Shown here piece by piece: positions 54,954-63,619 of a stretch of 64,000 nt of DNA. The notes under the pieces are model-generated. The model had not been told where the DNA came from, did no database searches, and worked only from the letters and a program-made list of their open reading frames with translations. The translations under genes were made by a program, and so were the position numbers. The stretch comes from Deltaproteobacteria bacterium (lineage in GTDB: Bacteria > Desulfobacterota > Desulfomonilia > UBA1062): positions 186,001 to 250,000 of the forward strand of contig JAHDOV010000004.1 of the NCBI GenBank assembly GCA_018434685.1. The letters are read 5' to 3'. Positions within the stretch are counted from its first letter, which is position 1, and each line of letters begins with the position of its first letter.

Positions 54954-56561
54954 ATGTCCAACAACATGGTTCAGGGACTGTTTTTTGATGAGCTGATCGG
55001 TAAGTGCGGATCAATGCCGGACTTTCCGATAGTCACCATTGAAAACGGTGACTATGAAAACGAGGTCGTCACCTATTCGGATTTGTTCGATAATACGTGT
55101 AAGCTGACCAAGGCCCTCACCGATGCGGGCATCGGCAAGGGAGACAGATTTTCTCTCGTTATGAGGAACCACCCGGAATTCTTATATGCGCTGTGCGCGG
55201 CCTCGGTCATTGGGGCAATTGTCGTTCCCATAGATCCGCGATCCAAAGGCAGCAAGTTGAGTTACCAGATTGCAGATTCAAAATCGAAGGGAGTCCTCTT
55301 TACCAATGAATTCATGCCGGAGGTAGAAAAATCATTGTCGGAACTTCCCGGGGTGAAGGTGCTCGGCGTGGTGTACAAGGAGGGGTTCGAGAATCCGGTA
55401 TCCACGAGATATCCGAGCATCAACGAGATTATCGCCGGACCTGCGGTACATCCCCCTGACAAGCGGAATGACGATTTAAAGTCTCCCCTGGAGATCATCT
55501 ACACGTCGGGCACTACCGGAGACCCGAAAGGGGTGCTTATCAAGTCGAACCGGATGCCCATGTTCAAACTGCTGGCTCAGTTTGTATGGGCATATACACA
55601 AACGGATAAATTATACACCGGCCTGTCTCTCACCCATGGCAATGCTCAGGCGGTTACCCTGGTGCCTTCGCTGATGCTGTCCATTCCCTGCGTCATCAGC
55701 AGGAAATTCACCAAGAGCAGGCTCTGGGATATCTGCAGAAAGCACGGCTGCACAACGTTTTCGCTGCTCGGCGGCATGATGATGGGGCTCTACAGCGAGC
55801 CGAAAAAAGACAATGATGCCGACAATCCGGTCAGAAAGGTTATCAGCGCCGGAACACCACGCGCCATCTGGGAAGATTTCGAGAGGCGTTTCAACGTGAA
55901 AATTCACGAGTGGTATGCTGCCGTGGAGGGAGGCTTCGCGCACAATCCTCCGGGCGGAGGCCCCATAGGATCGTTCGGGAAAACCCTTGAAGGTGTGTTG
56001 GAGATGCAGGTGGTGCGTGAAGACGATGGAGAATGTGATGCGCACGAGATCGGAGAGCTCGTGTTCATCCCCAAGGACGGCAAGGCCGAAGTCGAATATG
56101 TGGGCAAACAGGATGCCTCCCGGGAGAAGACGCGGGGCGGAATTCTCCGATCCGGCGACATGTGCCACCGGGATGAGAACGGCTGGTACTTCTTTGACTT
56201 CAGGAAAGGGGGAGGCCTCAGGCGACAGGGCGATTTCATCCAGCCGGAATTCGTGGAAAAGGCCCTTGCCGACATGGACGAGGTTACCGATGTGTGCGTC
56301 TACGGAGTTCCTGCCGAATCCGGGGCCCCCGGAGAGAGCGATATCGTGGCCGCCATAGTCCCGATACCCAATCATAAGATAGATCTCTCGCGGGTCTTCA
56401 CGGTCTTGTCCTCAACCCTGGAAAAACATGCGGTGCCTTCCTATCTTCAGGTTGTCGACGAGATACCCAAGAGTGCATCGGAAAAAAACCTGGACCGTCT
56501 CTTGCGTGACGCATTCAGCAAGGACGCAGAAAACGTCTTCGCCTATGAAGACTATCGTTAA
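54954..56561 (+). CDS. AMP-dependent acyl-CoA ligase (CaiC/FadK-like)
   Basis: A 535-residue ligase. Motifs: P-loop IIYTSGTTGDPKGVLIKSN (near 180), the A5-like segment IHEWYAAVEGG, LRSGDMCHRDENGWYFFDFRKGG and a C-terminal Lys in IPKSASEKNLDR. It should activate a carboxylic acid to its CoA thioester, the entry step to the dehydrogenase and thiolase that follow. The A5 motif (usually YGxTE) has diverged, so the substrate class cannot be assigned. AGAGGGGGG precedes the ATG. Confidence 0.92.
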   Translation: MSNNMVQGLFFDELIGKCGSMPDFPIVTIENGDYENEVVTYSDLFDNTCKLTKALTDAGIGKGDRFSLVMRNHPEFLYALCAASVIGAIVVPIDPRSKGSKLSYQIADSKSKGVLFTNEFMPEVEKSLSELPGVKVLGVVYKEGFENPVSTRYPSINEIIAGPAVHPPDKRNDDLKSPLEIIYTSGTTGDPKGVLIKSNRMPMFKLLAQFVWAYTQTDKLYTGLSLTHGNAQAVTLVPSLMLSIPCVISRKFTKSRLWDICRKHGCTTFSLLGGMMMGLYSEPKKDNDADNPVRKVISAGTPRAIWEDFERRFNVKIHEWYAAVEGGFAHNPPGGGPIGSFGKTLEGVLEMQVVREDDGECDAHEIGELVFIPKDGKAEVEYVGKQDASREKTRGGILRSGDMCHRDENGWYFFDFRKGGGLRRQGDFIQPEFVEKALADMDEVTDVCVYGVPAESGAPGESDIVAAIVPIPNHKIDLSRVFTVLSSTLEKHAVPSYLQVVDEIPKSASEKNLDRLLRDAFSKDAENVFAYEDYR

Positions 56562-56582
56562 AGAAGAAAAGGAGAGATGTAC

Positions 56583-57848
56583 ATGGCATACGATTATCTC
56601 GATCTACAGCAGGCAGACGTGGTTGCATATTCGGATGAGCACGATGACCTGAAAAAATCCGTGCGCAAGTTTGCAACAGAGTATCTCCGGCCGGCATCCA
56701 TCGAGCTCGACAAGATGAGCGCCGTGGATGTTGCCAGGCAGGGCTCCCCCTACTGGGACTGCATGAAGAAGATGCACGAGCTCGGCTATCACACCATATT
56801 CATCCCCGAGGAATATGGCGGCATCGGGCTCGATCCGCTGGGGCTCCACATTTTCTTCGAAGAGATGGCGGCGGGGAGCATAGGTCTGGCCGTTGCCTGC
56901 GGCGTGGATGTATTCCCCACGTTCTTTGCATCCATGATCCTGGCGGAATACCCGGAACTCGAAAACAGCATCATCAGGCCATACGTGGCCGACCGGGACT
57001 GTTCGATGCTCGGCTGCTGGGCGATTACCGAGCCCGAGCATGGCTCGGACATCCTCACCCCGTACCAGGCACATTTTCATAATCCCAGGATCAGCCACCA
57101 GCTCGTGGGGAAGAAGGACGGTGACGACTGGATCCTGAATGGGCAGAAGGCTGCATGGGTGTCGAACGGCACGACCGCGAGCCTGGGCCTCGTATTCTTT
57201 GGGACAGACTCCTCGCAGGGACTCTCAGGAGGAGGCATCGCCATTGCAGACCTGGACGTCAAGGGCGTGTCCAGGGGAAAGGCACTGGAAAAGATCGGGC
57301 AGCGTGATCTCCCCCAGGGAGAGATCTACTTCGATGATGTGCGGGTGACCAAAGACCGGATCGTATGCGATGCCGATGCTTACGAGGAGATGACAGACCT
57401 CGTGCTCGGTGCGGCCAATGCCCATATGGCCATCATGTGCCTGGGCGGTGCCCGCTCCGCTTTCGAAGAGACCCTCACGTACTCCAAAGAGAGGATCCAG
57501 GGTGGCAAACCGCTGTGCGAACATCAGGATGTGCAGAGGAAGCTCGCCGACATGTTTATCAAGATCGAGGCGAGCAGGCAGCTCTCACGCAACGTGATGA
57601 ATTACAACCTGTTCAGCTTCCCGCCGCGTACCGGATACTCCATGACCGCAAAGGTGTTCTGCTCGAACATGGCCTTTGAAGTTGCACAGCAGGCTGTTCA
57701 AGTATTCGGTGGAAACGGACTTTCCAAGGAATACGTGATCGAGAAGATCTTCAGGGACATCACCTCCACCCGGATCGAGGACGGCTCGAACGAAAGCCTG
57801 ACGCTTGCGGTCGCCAATGACTTCCTGTTCGGGGAATCTCCCTACTGA
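56583..57848 (+). CDS. Acyl-CoA dehydrogenase family flavoprotein
   Basis: A 421-residue FAD enzyme. The N-terminal helical domain, the middle beta domain (CWAITEPEHGSDI, WILNGQKAAWVSNG) and the C-terminal helices (QVFGGNGLSKEYVIEKIFRD) are clear. At the usual catalytic place (YEGT in medium-chain enzymes) it reads RIEDGSNESL: Glu 399 then Asp 400. By a direct alignment the base would be Asp, though a one-residue shift would give Glu. Some dehydrogenases acting on cyclic acyl-CoA use Asp. The ATG at 56583 gives a proper 7-base gap after AAAGGAGAG; an ATG at 56577 is too close. Confidence 0.9.
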   Translation: MAYDYLDLQQADVVAYSDEHDDLKKSVRKFATEYLRPASIELDKMSAVDVARQGSPYWDCMKKMHELGYHTIFIPEEYGGIGLDPLGLHIFFEEMAAGSIGLAVACGVDVFPTFFASMILAEYPELENSIIRPYVADRDCSMLGCWAITEPEHGSDILTPYQAHFHNPRISHQLVGKKDGDDWILNGQKAAWVSNGTTASLGLVFFGTDSSQGLSGGGIAIADLDVKGVSRGKALEKIGQRDLPQGEIYFDDVRVTKDRIVCDADAYEEMTDLVLGAANAHMAIMCLGGARSAFEETLTYSKERIQGGKPLCEHQDVQRKLADMFIKIEASRQLSRNVMNYNLFSFPPRTGYSMTAKVFCSNMAFEVAQQAVQVFGGNGLSKEYVIEKIFRDITSTRIEDGSNESLTLAVANDFLFGESPY

Positions 57849-57880
57849 CGGGGCTAATTCAGCATACAAGGAGCTTGGAA

Positions 57881-59119
57881 ATGGATAACGTATATATCAT
57901 CGGTGTCGGGATGATCAGGTTCGGCAAGTACCTGGACGGATCGGTGCGGGGCATGGCAGGAGATGCAACCAGGCTCGTGCTCGAAGATGCAGGGTTGACC
58001 AAGGAAGATATCGAGGCCGCCTTTGTTGCAAACACCTTCTGGGGGATGTTCGCGAATCAGCACTCCATCAGGGGAGAGGTCATGCTCTGGGATATGGGGC
58101 TCAGGGGCATACCCATTGTCAACTGCGAAAATGCGTGCGCGGGTGCCTCGACCGCCCTGCATCTCGGGTATACGGCCATCAGGGCAGGGATGTACGATGT
58201 GGTGCTTGCTCTGGGCGCCGAGAAGATCACCCATGAGAACAAGGCACTTTCGCTGGGTGCCTACGCCACCTGCATGGATGTGGAGAATTTCGAGCAGCAC
58301 ATCAACATGTTCATGGAGCTGAACAAAAAACTCGATTTCAAACCGCCCGAGGGAGAGACGGCCCCCGGGGAGGGCAGGAGCATCTTCATGGACGCCTATG
58401 CCATGGGAGCCAGGTGGCACATGAAGAACTTCGGGACCACCCAGCGGCAGCTGGCAGTCGTATGCGCAAAGAATCACTGGCACGGATCCATGAATCCGAA
58501 GGCGCAGTACCAGGATGACATGAGCGTGGACGAAGTGCTCGCTGCAAAAGCGGTCACCTATCCGCTCACCAGGCCCATGTGTGCGCCGGTGGGGGATGGT
58601 GCCGCCGCCGCCATTTTGTGCTCGCAGCGATACCTCAAAAAACTCAACGGCGTGCGGCCGATAAAGATCAGCGCCTCGATCCTCGGCTCGGGTACGGACA
58701 GGGATCTGGACGGTGTGGATATCGGCGAGCGTCTGTCCAAGAAGGCCTATGAGACCGCAGGGCTGGGCCCGCAGGACATCGATCTTGCAGAACTGCACGA
58801 TGCTACGGCCTACGGCGAGCTCCACCAGTGCGAGGCCATGGGATTCTGTGCCCTCGGTGAGGGGGGACCCTTTGCGGAATCCGGGGCCACAAAGATCGGC
58901 GGGAAGCTCCCGGTCAATACGAGCGGCGGGCTTGAGTGCCGGGGACACCCGATCGGTGCGTCAGGACTCGCCCAGATACATGAAATGGTGGTCCAGCTCA
59001 GGGGCGAGGCGGGCAAACGCCAGGTGGAAGGCGCCCGCATCGGCCTGACCGAAAACGGCGGGGGAAACCTGGGGGTGGAAGAAGCCTCCATGACCATCCA
59101 TATCCTGGAGAAGGTATAA
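57881..59119 (+). CDS. Thiolase superfamily protein, SCP-x type
   Basis: A 412-residue thiolase fold protein. The nucleophilic Cys is in CENACAGASTALHLG (near 85-100), and the catalytic His in ECRGHPIGASGLAQIHE (near 350). The last motif, a CxG with a second Cys in classical thiolases, reads LTENGGGNLG here, as in lipid-transfer/SCP-x relatives. It should cleave a 3-ketoacyl-CoA or act on a branched or cyclic one, though some members are not thiolytic. AAGGAG precedes the ATG at 57881. It matches the SCP-2 gene that opens the operon: in eukaryotic SCP-x both domains are fused. Confidence 0.88.
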   Translation: MDNVYIIGVGMIRFGKYLDGSVRGMAGDATRLVLEDAGLTKEDIEAAFVANTFWGMFANQHSIRGEVMLWDMGLRGIPIVNCENACAGASTALHLGYTAIRAGMYDVVLALGAEKITHENKALSLGAYATCMDVENFEQHINMFMELNKKLDFKPPEGETAPGEGRSIFMDAYAMGARWHMKNFGTTQRQLAVVCAKNHWHGSMNPKAQYQDDMSVDEVLAAKAVTYPLTRPMCAPVGDGAAAAILCSQRYLKKLNGVRPIKISASILGSGTDRDLDGVDIGERLSKKAYETAGLGPQDIDLAELHDATAYGELHQCEAMGFCALGEGGPFAESGATKIGGKLPVNTSGGLECRGHPIGASGLAQIHEMVVQLRGEAGKRQVEGARIGLTENGGGNLGVEEASMTIHILEKV

Positions 59120-59120
59120 A

Positions 59121-59223
59121 CGTTGCCGCACGGTCCTGATGCCCGGGTCTGCCTGAAAACCAGGGCCGGGCTCAGGGCCGCTGCCCTCCGGTCCATCCCG
59201 GAGACGGCGAATCAGCGGCAACG
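59121..59223 (+). other. Predicted structured intercistronic element (nested stems)
   Basis: CGTTGCCGC (59121-59129) and GCGGCAACG (59215-59223) are exact reverse complements spanning the 152-bp gap between the thiolase and epimerase genes. Inside lie stem-loop 1 (59141-59171; GCCCGG/CCGGGC, then CCTG/CAGG around AAAAC) and stem-loop 2 (59186-59203; CTCCGG/CCGGAG with loop TCCATC). Together they form a three-way-junction-like fold that ends about 30 bp before the epimerase ribosome site. The region is GC-rich, so some pairing is expected by chance. Confidence 0.45.
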
Positions 59224-59271
59224 ACACTTGGTATGAAATGAGATGAGAAACCCGGAGGAGGGTGAATCCTT

Positions 59272-60225
59272 GTGGAGAATACCAGCTTGAAGACCATTTT
59301 CATTACCGGCGTGGCCGGGTATTTTGGAGAGAAGTTTATTTCTTTTTTTGATACAAAACCCGAGGTGGAGCGGATCATCGGCATAGACATAAAGCCCCCG
59401 AGGAACGGGTCTGCCAAGCTCGAGTTCATCCGGCACGATGTGCGGGAGGACCTCTCGAGCCTCCTGGCGGGAAGGGACATAGACTGCCTCATCCATGGGG
59501 CCTATGTCCTCCACCCGATCCACGACGATACCCTCATGGAAGACATCAACATCAACGGCACGAAAAATGTGCTCAATGCCTGTGCCAAGGTTGGGATACG
59601 ACAGGTTCTGGACTGTTCTTCCACCACGGCCTACGGCTTTCATGAGGATAACCCGGAGGTCCTCACCGAGGAGTGCGAACTCAGGGGCAATGACGACTTC
59701 ATGTATTCCAAGAACAAGAAGGAGCTCGAGTTCTTCATGAAGGGGTTGCAGGAGGCCAATCCCGACATCTGTCTCACGATCATCAGGCCCTGTTTCGTGG
59801 TCGGCCCGGGGTTCGACAATCCCCTTGCCCGGCACCTGCAGAAGAGGCTCGTGTGTCTCGGGACAAGGACCGCTCCGTTTCAGTACATTCACGAGAATGA
59901 CCTTGTGGAGATTGTATACCTTTTGCTGAAAAAGAGGATGGGGGGCGTATTCAACCTGGCAGCCGACGGGACCATGACCTTTGAGGAAATGGTGAGAATG
60001 CTCGGGAATGTGCCGCTGAAAGTCCCGAACCGGCTGCTCGGTTTCATGAACGCTATCTTCTGGAAACTGCGGTTGTCCTTCATCACGGAATTCCCGAGCC
60101 CATGCCTGAATATGATGCAGTATAGATGGGTTGCCAGCAACGAAAAGGTAAAGAACCAGCTGGGGTATGAGTTCAAGTACACGACAAGGGAGGCGTTCGA
60201 GGATTTTGCCAGGACCGTGCGATAA
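59272..60225 (+). CDS. NAD-dependent epimerase/dehydratase-type (extended SDR) protein
   Basis: A 317-residue extended SDR. The Rossmann motif is FITGVAGYFGEKF (GxxGxxG); the catalytic YxxxK is MYSKNKKELE (near 145), with Ser in LDCSSTTAYG. A C-terminal substrate-binding part follows. The family covers sugar epimerases and 3-beta-hydroxysteroid dehydrogenase-like enzymes, and in this operon a hydroxyacyl-CoA or cyclic alcohol is plausible. The start is GTG with CGGAGGAGGG nine bases upstream. Confidence 0.88.
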   Translation: MENTSLKTIFITGVAGYFGEKFISFFDTKPEVERIIGIDIKPPRNGSAKLEFIRHDVREDLSSLLAGRDIDCLIHGAYVLHPIHDDTLMEDININGTKNVLNACAKVGIRQVLDCSSTTAYGFHEDNPEVLTEECELRGNDDFMYSKNKKELEFFMKGLQEANPDICLTIIRPCFVVGPGFDNPLARHLQKRLVCLGTRTAPFQYIHENDLVEIVYLLLKKRMGGVFNLAADGTMTFEEMVRMLGNVPLKVPNRLLGFMNAIFWKLRLSFITEFPSPCLNMMQYRWVASNEKVKNQLGYEFKYTTREAFEDFARTVR

Positions 60226-60263
60226 GCGCCCAGGCATCCTGCGGGAACAAGAAGGAGGTGAGG

Positions 60264-61130
60264 GTGTCACTGGATTTTAACGGGAAGACCGTACTCATAA
60301 CCGGCAGCGCCATGGGAATCGGGAAAGGGCTGTCTGCCTGTTTCGCGCAGGAAGGTGCCCATCTCGTGCTTGCGGACCTGCCGTCGCAAAGAGAGCGCCT
60401 GGAGACATGGGCTCTGCAGCTGCGTACGTCCTACGGCATCAAGTGCTGGACATTCTATGTGGATCTGACGGATACTGATGGACCTGAACGGTTATATGCC
60501 GAGGTCAAGGAGTGTGTTGGAGATGTTCATACCCTGGTCAATAATGCCGGGATATGCTGGTTTGGCAATTTCGATGATATGCCTGAGGACAGGGCGGAAA
60601 GGATGATCCTGCTCAACTGTCTTGCCTATGCAAAATTGAGCCGACTGGTTCTGCCGGCAATGATTGAACGTGATTGTGGGGCGATTCTCAATCTGTCATC
60701 CATTTCGGCATTTCAGCCGGTCGCCAAGATGGCCCTCTATGCGGCTACAAAGGCCTTCACCCAGAGTTTCAGCGAGGCCATCCGGTGCGAGCTGCCGCTG
60801 GGCAGCAGGGTGAAGGTCTCCACGCTGAATCCGCCGTTCACCAGGACCGCGCTCATAGGAGATGCAGGGGTGCCTCTGGATTTTGTCCCGCTGTTGACCT
60901 CGTTCATGGATGTCGATGAGGTAGCGAGAACCGGCTTTCACGCATTCAAAAAAGGCAAGGTGCGCTGTGTGCCGGGGATGTTCAACAAGTTCATGTATCT
61001 CTTTGTCGTGAAATATGTCCCGGACAGGATCCTGTCCGCACTCACCTGGGTAGTCTGCAAAAGGCTGAGCGATCTTGTGCCGGATCCTGTCATGAAGGTG
61101 CTGAGCAAATTTCAAAAACAAGGGGGGTAA
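60264..61130 (+). CDS. Short-chain dehydrogenase/reductase (classical SDR)
   Basis: A 288-residue SDR. Motifs: cofactor VLITGSAMGIGKG (TGx3GxG), NNAG in LVNNAGICWFG, Ser in LNLSSISAF and the catalytic YAATK. A C-terminal hydrophobic stretch (MFNKFMYLFVVKYVPDRI) recalls 3-oxoacyl or retinol-type SDRs bound to membranes. It could oxidise the hydroxyacyl-CoA made in the operon. The GTG at 60264 is chosen because AAGGAGG lies five bases upstream; a GTG at 60258 is part of that site. Confidence 0.9.
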   Translation: MSLDFNGKTVLITGSAMGIGKGLSACFAQEGAHLVLADLPSQRERLETWALQLRTSYGIKCWTFYVDLTDTDGPERLYAEVKECVGDVHTLVNNAGICWFGNFDDMPEDRAERMILLNCLAYAKLSRLVLPAMIERDCGAILNLSSISAFQPVAKMALYAATKAFTQSFSEAIRCELPLGSRVKVSTLNPPFTRTALIGDAGVPLDFVPLLTSFMDVDEVARTGFHAFKKGKVRCVPGMFNKFMYLFVVKYVPDRILSALTWVVCKRLSDLVPDPVMKVLSKFQKQGG

Positions 61131-61134
61131 GAAT

Positions 61135-63594
61135 ATGTCTGAGGCGTTCGAGGGCAGTAAGTTTAAATATCTAAGTGATCCTCCGGTCCTGTCTCGACCA
61201 TTTTCCGTTGAGATAGACGGCGACAAGTGCATAGGCTGCGGGGTGTGTATCAAGCAGTGTCCCTGCCAGACCATTGAGATGGTGGAGCGGGAAACGGCAT
61301 CGGCCATGCAGGAGCCGGCATGCCAGCATACGTGCCCGGCAGGGACGAATATCCGTGAATATCTCCGGGTCGTCTCCGAGGGGGGCTCATGGGAGGACGC
61401 CTGGAAGATCATTACCGAGACGAACCCCATGCCTGCCGTCACCGGCAGGGTGTGCCCGCATCCCTGTGAGGATTCCTGCAACAGGACAGGGGTGGAGAAC
61501 GCGGTCAACATCCACAACATCGAGCGAGCTGTGGGCGACTACGGAATCGAGCAGGGGCTTTCGTTGGGGGAACCGGAACAGGTGCTCAAGGAAAAGGTCG
61601 CCGTGATCGGTTCAGGCCCCTCAGGGATGTCGTGTGCGTATCAGCTTGCCCGGAAGGGGTACCAGGTAACGGTGTTCGAGTCCAGAGAAAAACCAGGCGG
61701 CATGCTGAACCATGCGATCCCCCGCTACCGCCTGCCCGAAGCCGTGGTGGAGCAGGAGCTGAAGAAGATCATCGACCTCGGCATTACCATGAGGTGCAGC
61801 ACCACCGTGGGCAGGGATATACCCCTGGCTCAACTGAAAAAAGAGTTCAAGGCCCTCTACGTTGCCCTGGGTGCACAGGACAGCACAGCGCTCGGCATCA
61901 AGGGCGAAGATGGCGAAAAAATCGTCTCGGGGCTCGCATACCTGAAGTCCATCAGGGAGAACAAGCCCATCAGGATCGGGAAGAAGGTGCTGGTCATCGG
62001 TGGCGGCAATACGGCTATCGATGCTGCCCGCTCTGCCCGAAGGGTGGGCAGCGATGTCACCATCCTCTACCGCAGGACCATGGCCGAGATGCCGGCAGGC
62101 GCGGCTGAAATAGAGGCGGCCGGAGAGGAGGGTGTGAAAATAGAGTTCCTCTGCGCCCCGGTGGCTGTATCGGGAAACGGCGGAGGGGCAGCGACGTGCC
62201 AGAGGATGGAGCTCGGCACGCCGGACACCTCCGGAAGACCTCGACCTGTTCCCGTCAGGGGCAGCGAGTTCGAGGTGACCTTCGACACGCTGATCGCAGC
62301 CATCGGCCAGGACATCGGCGCACCAGGCTTCGAGGATCTTCTCGGGACATCCCCCTGGTTCACGGTGGATACCGTGGGACGGACCGCCCAGGCGGGTGTT
62401 TTTGCAGGCGGCGATGCGGCGAGTGGACCCGGCCTGGTCTCTGAGGCCATCGGTGCAGGGAGAAGGGCAGCCGTGGCCATCGATGCCTTTATCAGGGGCA
62501 AGAAGGCTGTCCTGCCGGAGAAAAAGGAGATCACCTACAAAGACATCCCCCTGTGTGACAGGGCGATGATCGCCAGGATCGAATCCGATGACCTTGCGGT
62601 GGAAAAGAGGCTGTCGAACCCCGATGCCGAGGTCGAGCTCCCGCTGAGCCCGGATCAGGTGATCTCAGAGGGGAGGAGATGCCTTTCCTGCGGCATGCAG
62701 CAGCCGAAATTCACGGGCATCCAGTATTTCGGAAAGATCTGCATCGCATGCCACAACTGTGAAGCGATCTGTCCGAACGAGGCACTGACATTCCCGCATT
62801 ATTACAAGGTGGGCAATGGAAGGTTTGCCCATGACTTCGATTACCCCACGGATGCACAGGACGGATATCCGAACCCGTTGAAGAAAGACAAGACCCCAGC
62901 CCTGAGCGCCATCGAATCCGAGATAACCGGGGTAGAGAAGATCATATACACCAGGAGATCCACCCGGGTGTACAAGGCCGATCCGGTCCCCAGGGGGATG
63001 ATCGAGCGGGTGCTCGAGGCCGGCAGGTTTGCGCCGTCTGCCGGGAACTGCCAGGGGTGGAAATTCGTGGTTCTCACCGACAGGGAACTTATGAGCGAGA
63101 TCAGTGCATCCACGCTCAAGTTCCTGAATCTCTTCACCAAGCTCTACCAGGGGAAGGATCCCCTGAGAACCATGGTGAAGAAGTCGCTGCCCTTTGTAAA
63201 GCCCGAAGGCAGCGACCAGCGTCCCATGGTCGCCATGCAGGCGCTCCTGACGCCGAAGTTCGGCGACAAGAAACTGAGTGTATTCTTCGATGCCCCCGCA
63301 GCCATTGTTCTGCTTACACACCATCACCACATATCGGATCCCGAACTCGGTATGGGCATCTGCGCGCAGAATATGGTGCTTGCGGCACATTCACTCGGGC
63401 TCGGCACGTGTTATGTCGGGTTTGTGGCAACCTCGCTGAACATGGACCCGATAACCAAAAAGAAGTTCAGGTCCAGGCTCGGTATCGAATGGCCCTATGA
63501 TCATGTGGGTACGGTCCTTACGCTCGGGTATCCGGCGGTGCCGGTCGACAAGCCGGTGGCCCGGGAATTTCCCCGGATACAGTGGGTGGAATAG
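61135..63594 (+). CDS. Fusion: ferredoxin, GltD-like FAD oxidoreductase, second ferredoxin, nitroreductase
   Basis: An 819-residue fusion closing the operon. Residues about 28-45 hold CIGCGVCIKQCPC. Next is the GltD-type N-terminal Fe-S region (CQHTCPAGTNIREYL; RVCPHPCEDSCNR). FAD binding is at VIGSGPSGMSCAYQLARKG (~150) and NADPH binding at LVIGGGNTAIDAARSARR (~285). A second 4Fe-4S site, CIACHNCEAICPNEAL, lies near 538. The C-terminal 215 residues are a nitroreductase fold: RRSTRVYKADPV, GRFAPSAGNCQGWKF, GLGTCYVGF. All cofactor motifs look complete. It could pass electrons between NAD(P)H, Fe-S centres and an FMN-linked substrate; the partner is unknown. It begins 5 bp after the SDR gene. 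Confidence 0.88.
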   Translation: MSEAFEGSKFKYLSDPPVLSRPFSVEIDGDKCIGCGVCIKQCPCQTIEMVERETASAMQEPACQHTCPAGTNIREYLRVVSEGGSWEDAWKIITETNPMPAVTGRVCPHPCEDSCNRTGVENAVNIHNIERAVGDYGIEQGLSLGEPEQVLKEKVAVIGSGPSGMSCAYQLARKGYQVTVFESREKPGGMLNHAIPRYRLPEAVVEQELKKIIDLGITMRCSTTVGRDIPLAQLKKEFKALYVALGAQDSTALGIKGEDGEKIVSGLAYLKSIRENKPIRIGKKVLVIGGGNTAIDAARSARRVGSDVTILYRRTMAEMPAGAAEIEAAGEEGVKIEFLCAPVAVSGNGGGAATCQRMELGTPDTSGRPRPVPVRGSEFEVTFDTLIAAIGQDIGAPGFEDLLGTSPWFTVDTVGRTAQAGVFAGGDAASGPGLVSEAIGAGRRAAVAIDAFIRGKKAVLPEKKEITYKDIPLCDRAMIARIESDDLAVEKRLSNPDAEVELPLSPDQVISEGRRCLSCGMQQPKFTGIQYFGKICIACHNCEAICPNEALTFPHYYKVGNGRFAHDFDYPTDAQDGYPNPLKKDKTPALSAIESEITGVEKIIYTRRSTRVYKADPVPRGMIERVLEAGRFAPSAGNCQGWKFVVLTDRELMSEISASTLKFLNLFTKLYQGKDPLRTMVKKSLPFVKPEGSDQRPMVAMQALLTPKFGDKKLSVFFDAPAAIVLLTHHHHISDPELGMGICAQNMVLAAHSLGLGTCYVGFVATSLNMDPITKKKFRSRLGIEWPYDHVGTVLTLGYPAVPVDKPVAREFPRIQWVE

Positions 63595-63619
63595 CGTGCA
63601 GCAGGGGCAGTGCATGATG

